This document shows, in pieces, positions 46,662 to 56,162 of a stretch of 64,000 nt of DNA. Source of the DNA: Methanosarcina barkeri MS (GTDB taxonomy: Archaea > Halobacteriota > Methanosarcinia > Methanosarcinales > Methanosarcinaceae). Under the pieces are notes generated by a model. The model was not told where the DNA came from, did no database searches, and saw only the letters and a program-made list of their open reading frames with translations. Made by a program: the position numbers and the translations under genes. Every line of letters starts with the position of its first letter. Position 1 is the first letter of the stretch. Where the stretch lies: assembly GCF_000970025.1 (NCBI RefSeq), contig NZ_CP009528.1:372001-436000 (forward strand), in the 5' to 3' direction.

Positions 46662-48206
46662 TTATGGTCCTCTGTTCAGGAATACTCTTCGCTTTACCTT
46701 TTCTGCTTTTAGAACTCTGATCTCCGGTTCATGCATCAGTCCTTGAAGGAAGTTCATAAATCGATAGACGTCTGAGAAGTTTGTCACAAGACCAAGCGAT
46801 ACACGTATGCTTGACATTTTAGTTTTTACAGCAAGGCAGGATTCCTGGTTCTTGCAATCTGAGCCATAGGGATACCTGCTGGAAGGTTTCAAATTCTCAA
46901 AGCATGAAGCCATTTCTTTTCTGGTGATATTATGGCTTACTTCACCGTCTCCAGGATTACAGAAACAGCCGGTTCTTAAAGAGATGCCTGCTTTATTTGC
47001 AGCCTCCTGAACTGTCTGGCAATCAAAAGGCGTTCCGTCTGCATGGTAGAGGTTAAAAGCAATTGTCCCTCCTCGCCTCTCAAGTCCGGATGGGCCGTGA
47101 ATCTTTACCATAGCCTGGCCATTGGGATACTCCAGAGCCTGCATCTTATCCAGCAGCCAGCCAGTAAGGCACATCACTCTTTTGTGAATGACATCCACAC
47201 CAATCCCTTCGATGTGCTTCAATCCTATTTCCAGGGCAGGTATGCTGAGATAATTGACAGTGCCGTCTTCAAAAGCCTCAAATGCTTCAGCGCCCTGATG
47301 AAGGCAATACCAGTTTTCTTTCTGGACAGAAACTATGCTGATAGTACCCCCGGAAAACCAGGGCCTCTTTAGTTTATTCAAAGCATCTTTTCGGACAATA
47401 AGACAGCCGAGACCAGTTGGGTAGCCAAAAATTTTGTAAAATGAAATTGAGACAAAATCGGGGTGCCACTGACTCAAGTCAAGGCGGTTAGTAGGTACGA
47501 AGGCAGCAGAATCCAGCAAGACATCCCAGTTTTTTTTCCGGGCTTTCTCAATCCAGTCCAGGGGATGCTGTACTCCCGAAAAGTTGGATTGAGCTGGATA
47601 AGCAAACAGGTTGTTTCTCTCAGGTCTGGCCTGGTCAAGATAAAACTCCAGCTTTTCTTCATCCACTCTCAGCTCAGGGGAAATCATAGGAATGTAGCTT
47701 ACGGAAGATCCTTTACTTTCTGCAAAAACTCTAATGCCATTGACGGAGTTATGATTATCTACGGTTAACAAATACCTATCTCCTTTTTCGAACGGATAGG
47801 CTTCTCCTACTAACCTGAGAGCACCTGTAGCATTGGGAGTAAAAATAGCTACATATTCATCAGGAGACGCATTAAAAAAGCTTAATATTTTAATTCTGGC
47901 TCGCTCCACAAGCTTTGTCATAGCTATTGAAGTCGGATTGTCGGAATGAGGATTCCCAAAAACATTGCATCGAAGCAATTCCATATGTTTGAGGAGCTGA
48001 CTATTAGCGTATAGCCCTCCACCTGTATAATCCAGATATATTTGATCATGCCAGTCCAGGCGTGCGTATTCAAGGTCCCTTAGCTCATCGAGAATGTGCG
48101 TTGTTTCAAACTCCGGATAATCCTGCTTGAACTCTGCAAAAGAGCTATTCATTTTTTCGGGACTGAAATCAAGTGGTACTTCTAGATATTTCTCTGGTGA
48201 ATGCAT
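46662..48206 (-). CDS. class V aminotransferase, MOCOS/cysteine-desulfurase-like
   Basis: PLP enzyme of 514 residues with the fold-type I pattern: VDNHNSVNGIRVFAE, Asp in VLLDSAAFVPTNRLDL, and the PLP lysine in SFYKIFGYPTG (K258). The C-terminal half has RTGCFCNPGDGE, like the catalytic Cys loop of molybdenum cofactor sulfurases, so it may mobilise sulfur from cysteine. No molybdenum-enzyme genes are adjacent. ATG at 48206 lies nine bases after GGGGAG, the last unit of a tandem repeat. A length longer than a plain desulfurase supports the MOCOS-like reading. Confidence 0.75.
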   Translation of the reverse strand: MHSPEKYLEVPLDFSPEKMNSSFAEFKQDYPEFETTHILDELRDLEYARLDWHDQIYLDYTGGGLYANSQLLKHMELLRCNVFGNPHSDNPTSIAMTKLVERARIKILSFFNASPDEYVAIFTPNATGALRLVGEAYPFEKGDRYLLTVDNHNSVNGIRVFAESKGSSVSYIPMISPELRVDEEKLEFYLDQARPERNNLFAYPAQSNFSGVQHPLDWIEKARKKNWDVLLDSAAFVPTNRLDLSQWHPDFVSISFYKIFGYPTGLGCLIVRKDALNKLKRPWFSGGTISIVSVQKENWYCLHQGAEAFEAFEDGTVNYLSIPALEIGLKHIEGIGVDVIHKRVMCLTGWLLDKMQALEYPNGQAMVKIHGPSGLERRGGTIAFNLYHADGTPFDCQTVQEAANKAGISLRTGCFCNPGDGEVSHNITRKEMASCFENLKPSSRYPYGSDCKNQESCLAVKTKMSSIRVSLGLVTNFSDVYRFMNFLQGLMHEPEIRVLKAEKVKRRVFLNRGP

Positions 48207-48210
48207 ACAT

Positions 48211-48315
48211 TTATTCTCCCCTAAATTATTCTCCCCTAAATTATTCTCCCCTAAATTATTCTCCCCTAAATTATTCTCCCCTAAATTATTCTCCCCTAAA
48301 TTATTCTCTCCTAAA
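48211..48315 (-). repeat. 15-bp x 7 tandem repeat carrying Shine-Dalgarno sequences
   Basis: Seven units of TTATTCTCCCCTAAA (minus strand TTTAGGGGAGAATAA); the last differs by one base. Each unit contains GGGGAG, and the unit nearest the gene is its ribosome-binding site. Confidence 0.92.
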
Positions 48316-48878
48316 TTCGTGACAATTCATGCTTTTCAGCTCATCTTCCTTTCTTTTTCAAACAGGAACGGTCCTTTTGAATGATCTCATAATTGAACGG
48401 GAACGAGGCTTTGGACTGGCTACCTGATAGAAAGCATGTTTAAAGCCTATCCAAGCAGTTAACTTTCCAATTTATTTTTAAATAAACCGTTTTTTATGTC
48501 AATTAATTCAAATGTTTTCACGCCGTTATATTAAATTAGATAATAGGGGGATAGATAAAGCAATAAGAATATTTTTTCCTTAATATTATTCATTAACGAA
48601 AATTAGGACAATGTAAAATATTTTTAATGTTTCCTTTGAAGAGCATTTCGATATACCATAAGTTTTGATAGATTATACATAAACAATTTAACTCGAGAAG
48701 CATGATGAGAAAAACACGAGAGTAGCACATAGTAAACAACGAGACTTTTTATTATTTTCTGGTCTCTTTCGATTTCCACTTTAAATCGTGCAAAACAATA
48801 AAATTTTAATTTTATTGAAATAAATTATTTGTTATGATAAGAGGAAACAAATAAATCAATCAATCAATCAATAAGTCA
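48316..48878. other. intergenic region upstream of the transposase relic
   Basis: AT-rich spacer between the aminotransferase repeats and the transposase relic, with a CAAT tetranucleotide run just before 48879. The transposon's left end should lie here but no inverted repeat could be fixed by eye. Confidence 0.35.
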
Positions 48879-50537
48879 ATGGTAAAAACGGTATTTGAAG
48901 GCAACATATTAATTCCTTTGCCAAAATTATTGGTTGAAAATCGCTTTCATTTTCTATTTTCTATAATATTTCCTAATCATTGCGATTTTTGCGGTACAAA
49001 ATTAAATGTGAACTCTCACTATACCCGTTTTATTCTTACTAGTTATGGAACCATAACTCGCAATATTACATACTGGATTTGTCCTAACTATAATAAGAAT
49101 TTTTAGGATCAGATAATTGTCTTTTCTGGATCCGCAAATTACAGTGATTAGTTCTATGACAAACAAAAGTTTATCAGATACGATGGCAGATGCAGCCTTA
49201 ACAATTCCTGTAGAATAGGTGAAAGATATACAGAAGGCTTGACTGATATATGTGGGAGAGCTCCTTATGTCTCTTCATTATGGTTGCATGAGCAAAAACA
49301 AGCAGTAATTTCTAAGCAAGAACTTTTAGATCAAAATGTAGATTTTGACCGGAGTTTCTAAAATGTTGAAAAATAAAGGTGTCTGCTACGATAATTCAAA
49401 GTATGATAAAAAATAGATTGAGTTGCATACATCGTCTTATTCAAGTCTTGTTGTCGCCTAATATTGAATTGGTTTTCTGAGACCGTAATCATTATTTATG
49501 TGATTTGTTATCTTCTTATAGGGAAGGTACCCGTTTTACTGCGTTTTATTTTAATTATTATCTTTTAGACTCTACAATTGAAGAAGTCTTCAATTTTCAC
49601 TATGCTGACTATAAATAAATCAGTTTGATATATCTCTATTTAGTATTAAACATTTTGGAACTGCTTGCCAACATAATTAATTCTTTATTGATCCCTAAAA
49701 AAGTTCCTCTTGATATGGTTTTATGTATGAAAGTATAAACTTCGGTTTGATGGAATATTGTATGTCGATGGAGATTGGAGCAAGAAAGGATGGAAAAAGA
49801 AGTTTGAAACTCTGATCGGAAGAGATATTACAGTAAAAGAGTGGAAAAAGATGCGATATAAATCCGTTTACGTTATCGCCACAAAGGAAAAGGTAATTTT
49901 GGATTTTGAGGTAACCGACAGGTTACCAACAATTGAAGCTCTGATTCCTCTTTTCGTACGAATAAAAAACCGATTTCCAGAAGGCAAAATTCAAAAAATC
50001 GTTTCTGATGAAGATAAAGCAATTATTGTAGCTGTAAAAAGTGTTTTTCCTGAAGTGGCTCATTCTTTTTGTGTGTTTCATCAATTAAAAAACGTTAGCA
50101 AGAAATATAGTGATGAATTTAAATATAAAGAAAATATTCCAGATAATGATAAACTTGTTTACGATGAGATATGCAAGTTAATACATTCTGACACAGTCAT
50201 CAATTCTGTTGTGTGTTTTCAAAATACCCTAAAATTGGAATCTAATCTGGAACTTTCAAAAGCGTCTCATAAAGCGATTTCTTATGCAAAAGAGATTTTC
50301 GAGAAGAACATAAGCTTTTTGAAAAAAGAATTTACACCTGAGACGGATAATACAATGGAACAGATATTTTCTTTGATAGGAGATATTGTAGACAAAGTAA
50401 GATCATTCAAAACTGATAATGGTCTAACTAATTTTTGTTGCAATTTATTTGCTTATTTTAATAAACTGTGTTTTCGCACTGGAAAATGGGCAGTATTTTC
50501 ACCATTGATGAGGCAAGATTCCAGTATGGATAAATAA
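48879..50537 (+). pseudogene. degenerate MULE-like transposase
   Basis: Two open stretches in the same frame, 48879-49106 and 49758-50537, separated by DNA with in-frame stops that still translates recognisable residues (FYDKQKFIRYDGRCSLNNS, later SLWLHEQKQAVISKQELLD). The right-hand part carries the likely catalytic Asp pair (YVDGDWS and VSDEDKAI), the CVFHQLKN motif typical of MULE transposases and NTMEQ with the likely Glu. An N-terminal zinc-finger-like part (CDFCG) is present. It is inactive as it stands. Family assignment to MULE is from motif pattern only. Confidence 0.75.
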
Positions 50538-51008
50538 AGTGCGAACAGAAAATTCAATTTAAATTGGAACTCCATAGCGATTGCTATCGAATAATTATGG
50601 CAAAACCGCATGTTTATCTAAAAAATTTGGATATTAATATATAATATTTTCAAAATGATATAGAGAGTTAAATGAATTTGGATGAAATGCTATTGTTCTT
50701 TTGAAATTGGAGATAAACCAGAAAAATTAAAAAGACTCGTTTACATAGAAGGAAGAAAAATAATTAAAGATGAGCCTTTAATTGTAACTACGCCATAAAA
50801 TTTTGTTAACATAGAGGGAACTAAGAAGAAAATTTTGGTATTAACTCCTTAATAAGCTAGGAATAATAGATATTTAAGGCAATAAATAAATCAATTAACT
50901 GATTGTAAGTGAATATTTATCATCAGTTAATATGTTGATATGTGGTAATTAGCATTTTTGATGACTAGAGAAGTAAAGGGCAAGAGAGAAACTGAGAAAG
51001 GTGAAATA
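50538..51008. other. spacer between transposase relic and RT gene
   Basis: No supported gene. A possible 38-codon frame at 50682-50798 (MKCYCSFEIGDKPEKLKR) has a non-random look but no recognised family. Retron-type RNA elements were not evident by eye. Confidence 0.4.
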
Positions 51009-52610
51009 ATGGTTAAATTTAACGAAGACTCTCTTCTATGGGCAAAAAAATCATTAATGAAGCAAGGTGATTCTGATCTTTTCCCAACGCCTTTTGAAAT
51101 TGAAGCTATAAACGACAAGTGGGAATTCGTAAGAAATAAATTATTAGAAAAAGATATGATTTTAAATGGTCGTGATTTAGAAGTAAATACTAAATACCAT
51201 TGGGTAGGGGGTAGAAGAGCAATTGCGCCAAAAGGAAGATTGTCCTTTAGAGTAGCCACCCAATTAGATCCAATTGATAGCGTGGTATTAACTTCTTTAA
51301 TTCATCAATATGGTCAAAAACTTGAAAATACTAGGATACCAATTACTAAAAATAAGGTATTTAGCTACCGTTTTAAACCTGATACAGATGGACATCTGTA
51401 TGATCAAAATAATTCTTGGATTAATTTCTGGAAATTTTCTTTAGAATATGCACAAAATCTGCCTGATGGATATATCTTGGTAGCTGATATTTCAGATTTT
51501 TATAATCAAGTATACCATCATACTGTTGAAAACGAATTAGATAGAGCAAGTATACCTCCTGAAATCAAAAAATTGATAATTGAATTGCTCAGCAAATTGA
51601 CAGATCGGGTTTCAAGGGGTATTCCAGTTGGGCCACATCCTTCACATTTACTTTCAGAAATTTCATTGAACCCAATTGACCATTTACTTGAATTAAACAC
51701 ATATCACCACTGCCGATACAGTGACGACATACATATTTTTTGCAAAAATGAGATACAAGCACAGATTGCCCTATATGACTTAGTAAATTATCTAGATAAC
51801 AACGGTAGGTTAGTTTTGCAAAAAAGTAAAACCTCAATTATGCCTTCTAAAGATTTTTGCAAATATGCAGAAGAGAAAATAGAAGATATAACTACAAGCG
51901 ATTTAGAAGGAGAAATATTGAGAATTATAGACAAATATTCATTTGGAGATCGTTATGCTAAAATAAGATATAATACTCTGAGTCTCCAAGAAAGAGCTTT
52001 ATTCACAGAAGAGAACTTAGAAAAGATCTTTGTAAAATATGTCGATGATAAAGATCCTAATTTTAAGCGTCTTAGATGGTTACTCCGAAGATTAGCACAA
52101 GTAGGACCACCTGAAGGAATTCCTTTTTTAATTACAAATCTTAAAGATTTAATGCCAGCGTTAGAGGACATTTGCACCTATATTATATCAACCGAAAATA
52201 CATACTCTGGTCGATGGGAAGAGTTAGGTGATGAATTGATCTTAGATCTTGAGTTACCAATAGTTAACCACAGTGAATATTTGCAAATGACACTGATAAG
52301 TCTTTTTAGTAAAATTTCAGATTTGAATCATATAGATAAATTATTGTCTATGTATGATAAGAGCTCACCAACTGTTAGAAGAAAAATAGTAAACGCAGCT
52401 ACAAAAGCCCATGAAAATTATTGGTTATTTAGTAGGAGAGATCAATTAAGAGAATCAGGAACTTGGTTGAGGCGGTCAATAATCCTAGGAGCTTCAACAT
52501 TTACCGTTGATGAAAGAAATGCGTGGTTAGCAAAAATTATAAAAGATTCGAATTATACATTTTTAGAACAAATTGTTGCTCAATGGGTTAAAAATGGAGG
52601 TAAGATATAA
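51009..52610 (+). CDS. reverse transcriptase with C-terminal helical repeats (UG/Abi-like)
   Basis: Product of 533 residues. The RT palm is clear: VADISDFY (158-165, first catalytic Asp), RGIPVGPHPS (203-212) and the YSDD box (237-240). The remaining 290 residues are helix-rich with HEAT-like repeats (LRWLLRRLAQVGPPEGIPFL, then paired leucine-rich helices). There is no maturase or HNH domain and no retron VTG motif. Such RT-plus-helical-repeat proteins are known among the UG/Abi group, several of which protect against phage by protein-primed or untemplated DNA synthesis. ATG at 51009 has AGGTGA five bases upstream; the frame opens at 50958. It is flanked by transposase debris and a tRNA. Confidence 0.75.
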   Translation: MVKFNEDSLLWAKKSLMKQGDSDLFPTPFEIEAINDKWEFVRNKLLEKDMILNGRDLEVNTKYHWVGGRRAIAPKGRLSFRVATQLDPIDSVVLTSLIHQYGQKLENTRIPITKNKVFSYRFKPDTDGHLYDQNNSWINFWKFSLEYAQNLPDGYILVADISDFYNQVYHHTVENELDRASIPPEIKKLIIELLSKLTDRVSRGIPVGPHPSHLLSEISLNPIDHLLELNTYHHCRYSDDIHIFCKNEIQAQIALYDLVNYLDNNGRLVLQKSKTSIMPSKDFCKYAEEKIEDITTSDLEGEILRIIDKYSFGDRYAKIRYNTLSLQERALFTEENLEKIFVKYVDDKDPNFKRLRWLLRRLAQVGPPEGIPFLITNLKDLMPALEDICTYIISTENTYSGRWEELGDELILDLELPIVNHSEYLQMTLISLFSKISDLNHIDKLLSMYDKSSPTVRRKIVNAATKAHENYWLFSRRDQLRESGTWLRRSIILGASTFTVDERNAWLAKIIKDSNYTFLEQIVAQWVKNGGKI

Positions 52611-52944
52611 TTTTTTAGGTAATAACAAAATCACCAAAAATTTGGATATATTGGGATTTCTTAGATCACAGATGCTCTGTAATCCTTTTATTTCTTATTT
52701 AATTGGTGGTCCACCAATAATCAGTTGATATTCCAAGGTACTCACACATTCGCATTCCGTTTTCTTTTCTTGCTTTATGGGCACTCAATTTTCTGTACGC
52801 GGGTAAACTTAGAAAATCCCTTAAAAACGGCTAGCAGAATGTGTAGGAGTTGAAAATTGATATTCTAGGGCTTATGCCTTTAATGAGCTACCAAGGGAAG
52901 ATTAAGACAAAATAGAAAGAAAGTACTTTAATCAAAAATTTAGA
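52611..52944. other. spacer between RT gene and tRNA
   Basis: Contains a short leftward open fragment (52699-52836) described separately. Otherwise no gene or repeat. This is the 3' side of the tRNA, the usual place for an attachment site, but I could not identify a matching second copy. Confidence 0.4.
52699..52836 (-). pseudogene. unidentified coding remnant
   Basis: About 44 codons ending in a TAA read DFLSLPAYRKLSAHKARKEN, then MRMCEYLGIST. The composition is that of real protein but a stop lies directly upstream, so this is a 5'-truncated piece. I do not recognise the family. Confidence 0.3.
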
Positions 52945-53018
52945 AGCCCCGTGCGTGATTTGAACACGCGACCTAGTGATTACAAGTCACTCGCTCTACC
53001 GGGCTGAGCCAACGAGGC
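52945..53018 (-). tRNA. tRNA-Thr (anticodon TGT)
   Basis: The minus strand folds as a full cloverleaf: acceptor GCCTCGT/ACGGGGC (with one T-G pair), D stem GCTC/GAGC, anticodon stem AGTGA/TCACT around loop CTTGTAA (anticodon TGT), T stem GCGTG/CACGC with TTCAAAT. The discriminator is T; CCA is not encoded. No intron. Confidence 0.93.
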
Positions 53019-53215
53019 AATTAGAAAATGCTGCGACTTATCTAAATACAATACTCACAGATAAACTTTATGGCTGAATTCTTTATCTGAAAGCCACTCG
53101 TCTTAATCTGATTGTGATCTGTTCTCTTTTTTGTCAGGTTCCAGAGGTCATAAGTACATAAACCTTAGAGAGTCCTGTGTTTATCTCGTTTAAGACATTA
53201 TATCCAGGGTAACTA

Positions 53216-53392
53216 ATGTTCCGTAATGAAGATACTAAATTCAAGTTTGCGGCACTGAAACATGACCCTATATTCATAGAGTGGATTGATACAACAAATC
53301 CCAAAAAACAACTGAACACTTACGTAAGAGCACTGGAGATTTACACTGAATATACTGGAATCCCCGGAGTAATTAATTACATAAGCAGATAA
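53216..53392 (+). pseudogene. site-specific integrase, N-terminal fragment
   Basis: A 58-codon frame, MFRNEDTKFKFAALKHDPIF, then IEWIDTTNPKKQLNTYVRAL, then EIYTEYTG, reads like the SAM-like DNA-binding N-terminus of archaeal tyrosine recombinases; the catalytic domain is missing. It lies 197 bases from the tRNA-Thr gene and marks a lost integrative element. Confidence 0.6.
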
Positions 53393-53524
53393 GAAGGATC
53401 CGGCTCTTATGATTTTTATTCTTGAAGCAGGAAAAATAGAGATATTATGGAGAGTAGCAAAGGAAGCACCGGAAAGAAAAAGACTTTATGAGAAGTGAAA
53501 AAAGAAAGTTTACGAGGCTTAGTC

Positions 53525-54079
53525 ATGGATCGAAGACAACGTTTTAAAAAACACGACTTGTTACTCTCAAAAACTCAAAGCATACTTAAACATTATAGCT
53601 GTCCTGAATCATGTAATGCGAGTTGCTGCAAACATCATATTATTGATTTTCATAGAAAAGAATATGAAAAAATTTTAAAAAATGTAGATAAAGAAAGTGC
53701 GAATATTTTAAAATCGAATGTGGTAAAATCAGAGTTAGAAGGATGTTATAAAGCAATAAATGCCGTCGAACAGTGCCCATTACTGGTAAATTCAAAATGT
53801 AGAATATACGATAACAGGTCGGAAGCATGTAAAACTTTTCCTTTTGTAATATTTCAGGATGATGAAGCCGGATTTGGTTTAACGTTGTTATTGTGTCCGA
53901 TGTCTGTTAACATAATTCACGATTATGCACAATGGTATAAATCAGTAAACTTAACAATGTATAATCAATTAATTTCCATGTACGAACAGTATAAAAACAT
54001 AGACAAAAATAATGATTTTTGTATTCAAATGAAAGAGCAAAATTTAGATTCTTTCATAGAATTTCTTGAAAGGAAGTAA
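53525..54079 (+). CDS. YkgJ-family cysteine-cluster protein
   Basis: Product of 184 residues. It has the YkgJ/zinc-iron-chelating pattern: CPESCNASCCKHH near the start, and CPLLVNSKCRIYDNRSEACK, then FPF. The cysteines probably bind iron-sulfur or zinc; the family's role is not settled. ATG at 53525 has GAGG eight bases upstream; a GTG at 53495 extends it by ten residues. The gene has no evident operon partner and sits beside the integrase fragment. Confidence 0.85.
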   Translation: MDRRQRFKKHDLLLSKTQSILKHYSCPESCNASCCKHHIIDFHRKEYEKILKNVDKESANILKSNVVKSELEGCYKAINAVEQCPLLVNSKCRIYDNRSEACKTFPFVIFQDDEAGFGLTLLLCPMSVNIIHDYAQWYKSVNLTMYNQLISMYEQYKNIDKNNDFCIQMKEQNLDSFIEFLERK

Positions 54080-54392
54080 TCATTAATTTTTCTTTTTTGA
54101 GTAATATTCTTAGAAGAAGAGCAGGTATAGTATTTTAGAGGTTCCTGTTATTGATGACCACAAGGACCCTAAGGGTCTTTTGAAGAATAGATCTGAGGTT
54201 AGTGTGTCCATTAAGCATACGCTCAAAACTGGTGAAGTTTCATAAAATTAAAAAGATAAAATGGATTATAGTTTCAGATTTTTTAGACATTATGAAGAAA
54301 AAAAGGATTATTAAAGCCTATTTTTTAGAAACATAACCTCGAACTTATAAGCAATATGTATTATTAACCAAAGGTATAATATACCGCTTACG
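54080..54392. other. intergenic region with coding remnant
   Basis: The rightward stretch at about 54120-54245 translates without a start as LEVPVIDDHKDPKGLLKN, then RSEVSVSIKHTLKTG and a stop. It looks like the tail of a lost gene, family unknown. No intact gene. Confidence 0.35.
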
Positions 54393-54962
54393 ATGTGGCA
54401 GGAAATTGCAAAATATGGGCGCAAGCTAGTTGAACACGGGCTTGTCGAATCTAACTTTGGAAATATCAGCAGCAGGGCTGGCGACAGGATGCTTATCACC
54501 CGGACAGGTGCCGCACTTGACGAAATCACAGAGAATAACGTTGTTGAAGTTGATGTTTGGGACACTTCTTCCCTTGATATAATTGCATCTTCCGAAACTG
54601 TCGTACACCGGGAAATTTACAGGCAGACCTCAGCACTTGCAATCATTCACGCTCATGCTCCCTATGCGGTTGTTGAGTCCCTGCTCGCAGGCCCTGAAGG
54701 AAGAATTTCACCTGTAGATAGTGAAGGACAGTACTTCCTTGGTGAGATCCCGGTCGTCGGAGGAGGGATAGGTAGTTGCGAGCTTGCAGGAAATCTTGCA
54801 AATGCGCTCTCAAGGCATAGAGGCGCTATAGTTTACAGTCACGGAACTTTTGCAATCGGGAGAACGCTTGGAGACGCCTATATAGTGACTACGCAGCTTG
54901 AGCATTCCTGCAAAGTTAAGTACCTGTACGAGCGTGCGAAAACAGAAAGGGAAAGTAAATAA
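54393..54962 (+). CDS. fucA: class II aldolase / L-fuculose-1-phosphate aldolase-like
   Basis: Product of 189 residues. Zn-binding histidines in IHAHAPYAVV and in YSHGTFAIG, the conserved ESNFGNISSRAG phosphate-binding start, and the catalytic Glu in SETVVHREIYR mark a class II aldolase of FucA type. In methanogens the MJ1418 homologue cleaves fuculose 1-phosphate to lactaldehyde and DHAP, feeding the lactate part of coenzyme F420. That role is from related enzymes, not proven here. Normal length. Confidence 0.85.
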   Translation: MWQEIAKYGRKLVEHGLVESNFGNISSRAGDRMLITRTGAALDEITENNVVEVDVWDTSSLDIIASSETVVHREIYRQTSALAIIHAHAPYAVVESLLAGPEGRISPVDSEGQYFLGEIPVVGGGIGSCELAGNLANALSRHRGAIVYSHGTFAIGRTLGDAYIVTTQLEHSCKVKYLYERAKTERESK

Positions 54963-55293
54963 ACTATAAACGCTCGATTGCAAACGCTTGCTCGTTTGAC
55001 CCTCGTTTATCCGTAAGATTGTGTGACAGCAGAGAGAGAAAATGAGTAGACATAAACGTTCGCTTGTTTAATCCATGATTAGAAGTAAAAGCATGAGAAA
55101 CAGGAAATAGAATGAGTAAACTTATCTATCGAATAAGCGGATAATCATACAGCTTAAGTATAAATATAAAAAAGCAGGTAAACACAGAAACGAATAAAAG
55201 CGAATCCAAACCCGAATACCGAGTAAGATAAGACGCCTGTTTCCTGGGCGACTTTCTGTTACGGGTATTACCTAAAGAAAAATCTCGAGTACC
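54963..55293. other. intergenic region
   Basis: Spacer before the archaetidylinositol phosphate synthase gene. A short repeated motif (AAACGCTCGATTG / AAACGTTCGCTTG, near 54968 and 55055) is the only structure seen. Confidence 0.35.
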
Positions 55294-55905
55294 ATGACGT
55301 TTAACACCTTGAGACCTTTTGCCTCAAAATTTATCGATCCACTGGCAGACTATTTCGTCAGATATGAGGTCTCACCCAACACGGTTTCCATAGCTTCCCT
55401 TATATGTGCATTCTTTGCAGGACTGAGTTTTTATTACTCACCTGCGTCTAGGGAATTTATCCTGCTGGCAGGCATCCTGGTAATACTTAACTCTATTTTT
55501 GACGCCCTTGACGGAATAATTGCAAGGAAATCAAATAGGGCAACTCCAAGAGGTGACTTTCTGGATCACGTGATTGACCGTTACTCGGATGTTTTTATAA
55601 TATGTAGCATCTTTTTTGCAGGTTATGTCTCCTGGCAGTTAGGAGTTACGGCAATTGTAGGTGTGCTGCTTACCAGCTATCTAGGGACCCAGGCCCAGGC
55701 ACTTAGCCTTGGAAGATACTATGGTGGGATAATGGGCAGGGCTGACCGACTTGTAGTTATAATTTTTGCGTCTTTCGGCAACTTTGCCTTTCCAGTGCCA
55801 ATTGCAGGTTTTTCAATTCTTGGCTGGGCCGTCATCCTGATTGCTGTAACCAGCCACATAACAGCAATCCAGAGAATCTACTATATATGGAAAGAGCTGC
55901 AGTAA
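55294..55905 (+). CDS. archaetidylinositol phosphate synthase (CDP-alcohol phosphatidyltransferase)
   Basis: Polytopic membrane enzyme of 203 residues. The CDP-alcohol phosphotransferase signature is intact, DALDGIIARKSN followed by RGDFLDHVIDR, i.e. D-x2-D-G-x2-A-R-x8-G-x3-D-x3-D. About six hydrophobic helices are visible. Length and sequence fit the archaeal enzyme joining CDP-archaeol to inositol 3-phosphate to make archaetidylinositol phosphate, a polar-lipid precursor. Other headgroup enzymes share the motif, so the acceptor is by similarity. Confidence 0.85.
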   Translation: MTFNTLRPFASKFIDPLADYFVRYEVSPNTVSIASLICAFFAGLSFYYSPASREFILLAGILVILNSIFDALDGIIARKSNRATPRGDFLDHVIDRYSDVFIICSIFFAGYVSWQLGVTAIVGVLLTSYLGTQAQALSLGRYYGGIMGRADRLVVIIFASFGNFAFPVPIAGFSILGWAVILIAVTSHITAIQRIYYIWKELQ

Positions 55906-56001
55906 TAACATCCTTTTTTAATAATTTTACAATTTAGTTTTATTTCACCTAGAGTTCTATCTATATTCATTGACTAAGTTCGTTGTTTATATTCCATTGT
56001 T

Positions 56002-56079
56002 TAAGTTCGCTGTCTAAGTTCATTATCCAGGTTCTTTATCTAAGTTCACTATCTAGGTTCGCTGTCTAAGTTCATTTTT
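56002..56079. repeat. 13-bp x 6 imperfect tandem repeat
   Basis: Units TAAGTTCGCTGTC, TAAGTTCATTATC, CAGGTTCTTTATC and so on lie in the spacer 83 bases before the archease gene. Confidence 0.8.
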
Positions 56080-56162
56080 AAAGTTAAGGGACATTCTTTA
56101 GGTCTGAAAACAGATTTATGCGGTAAATAAGTTAATGTAACAAAGAACACAATTACCTGGCT

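Noticed and set aside
50538-51008. Retron msr/msd region in front of the RT
   Set aside because: No paired inverted repeats of the required kind were visible and the RT lacks the retron VTG motif.
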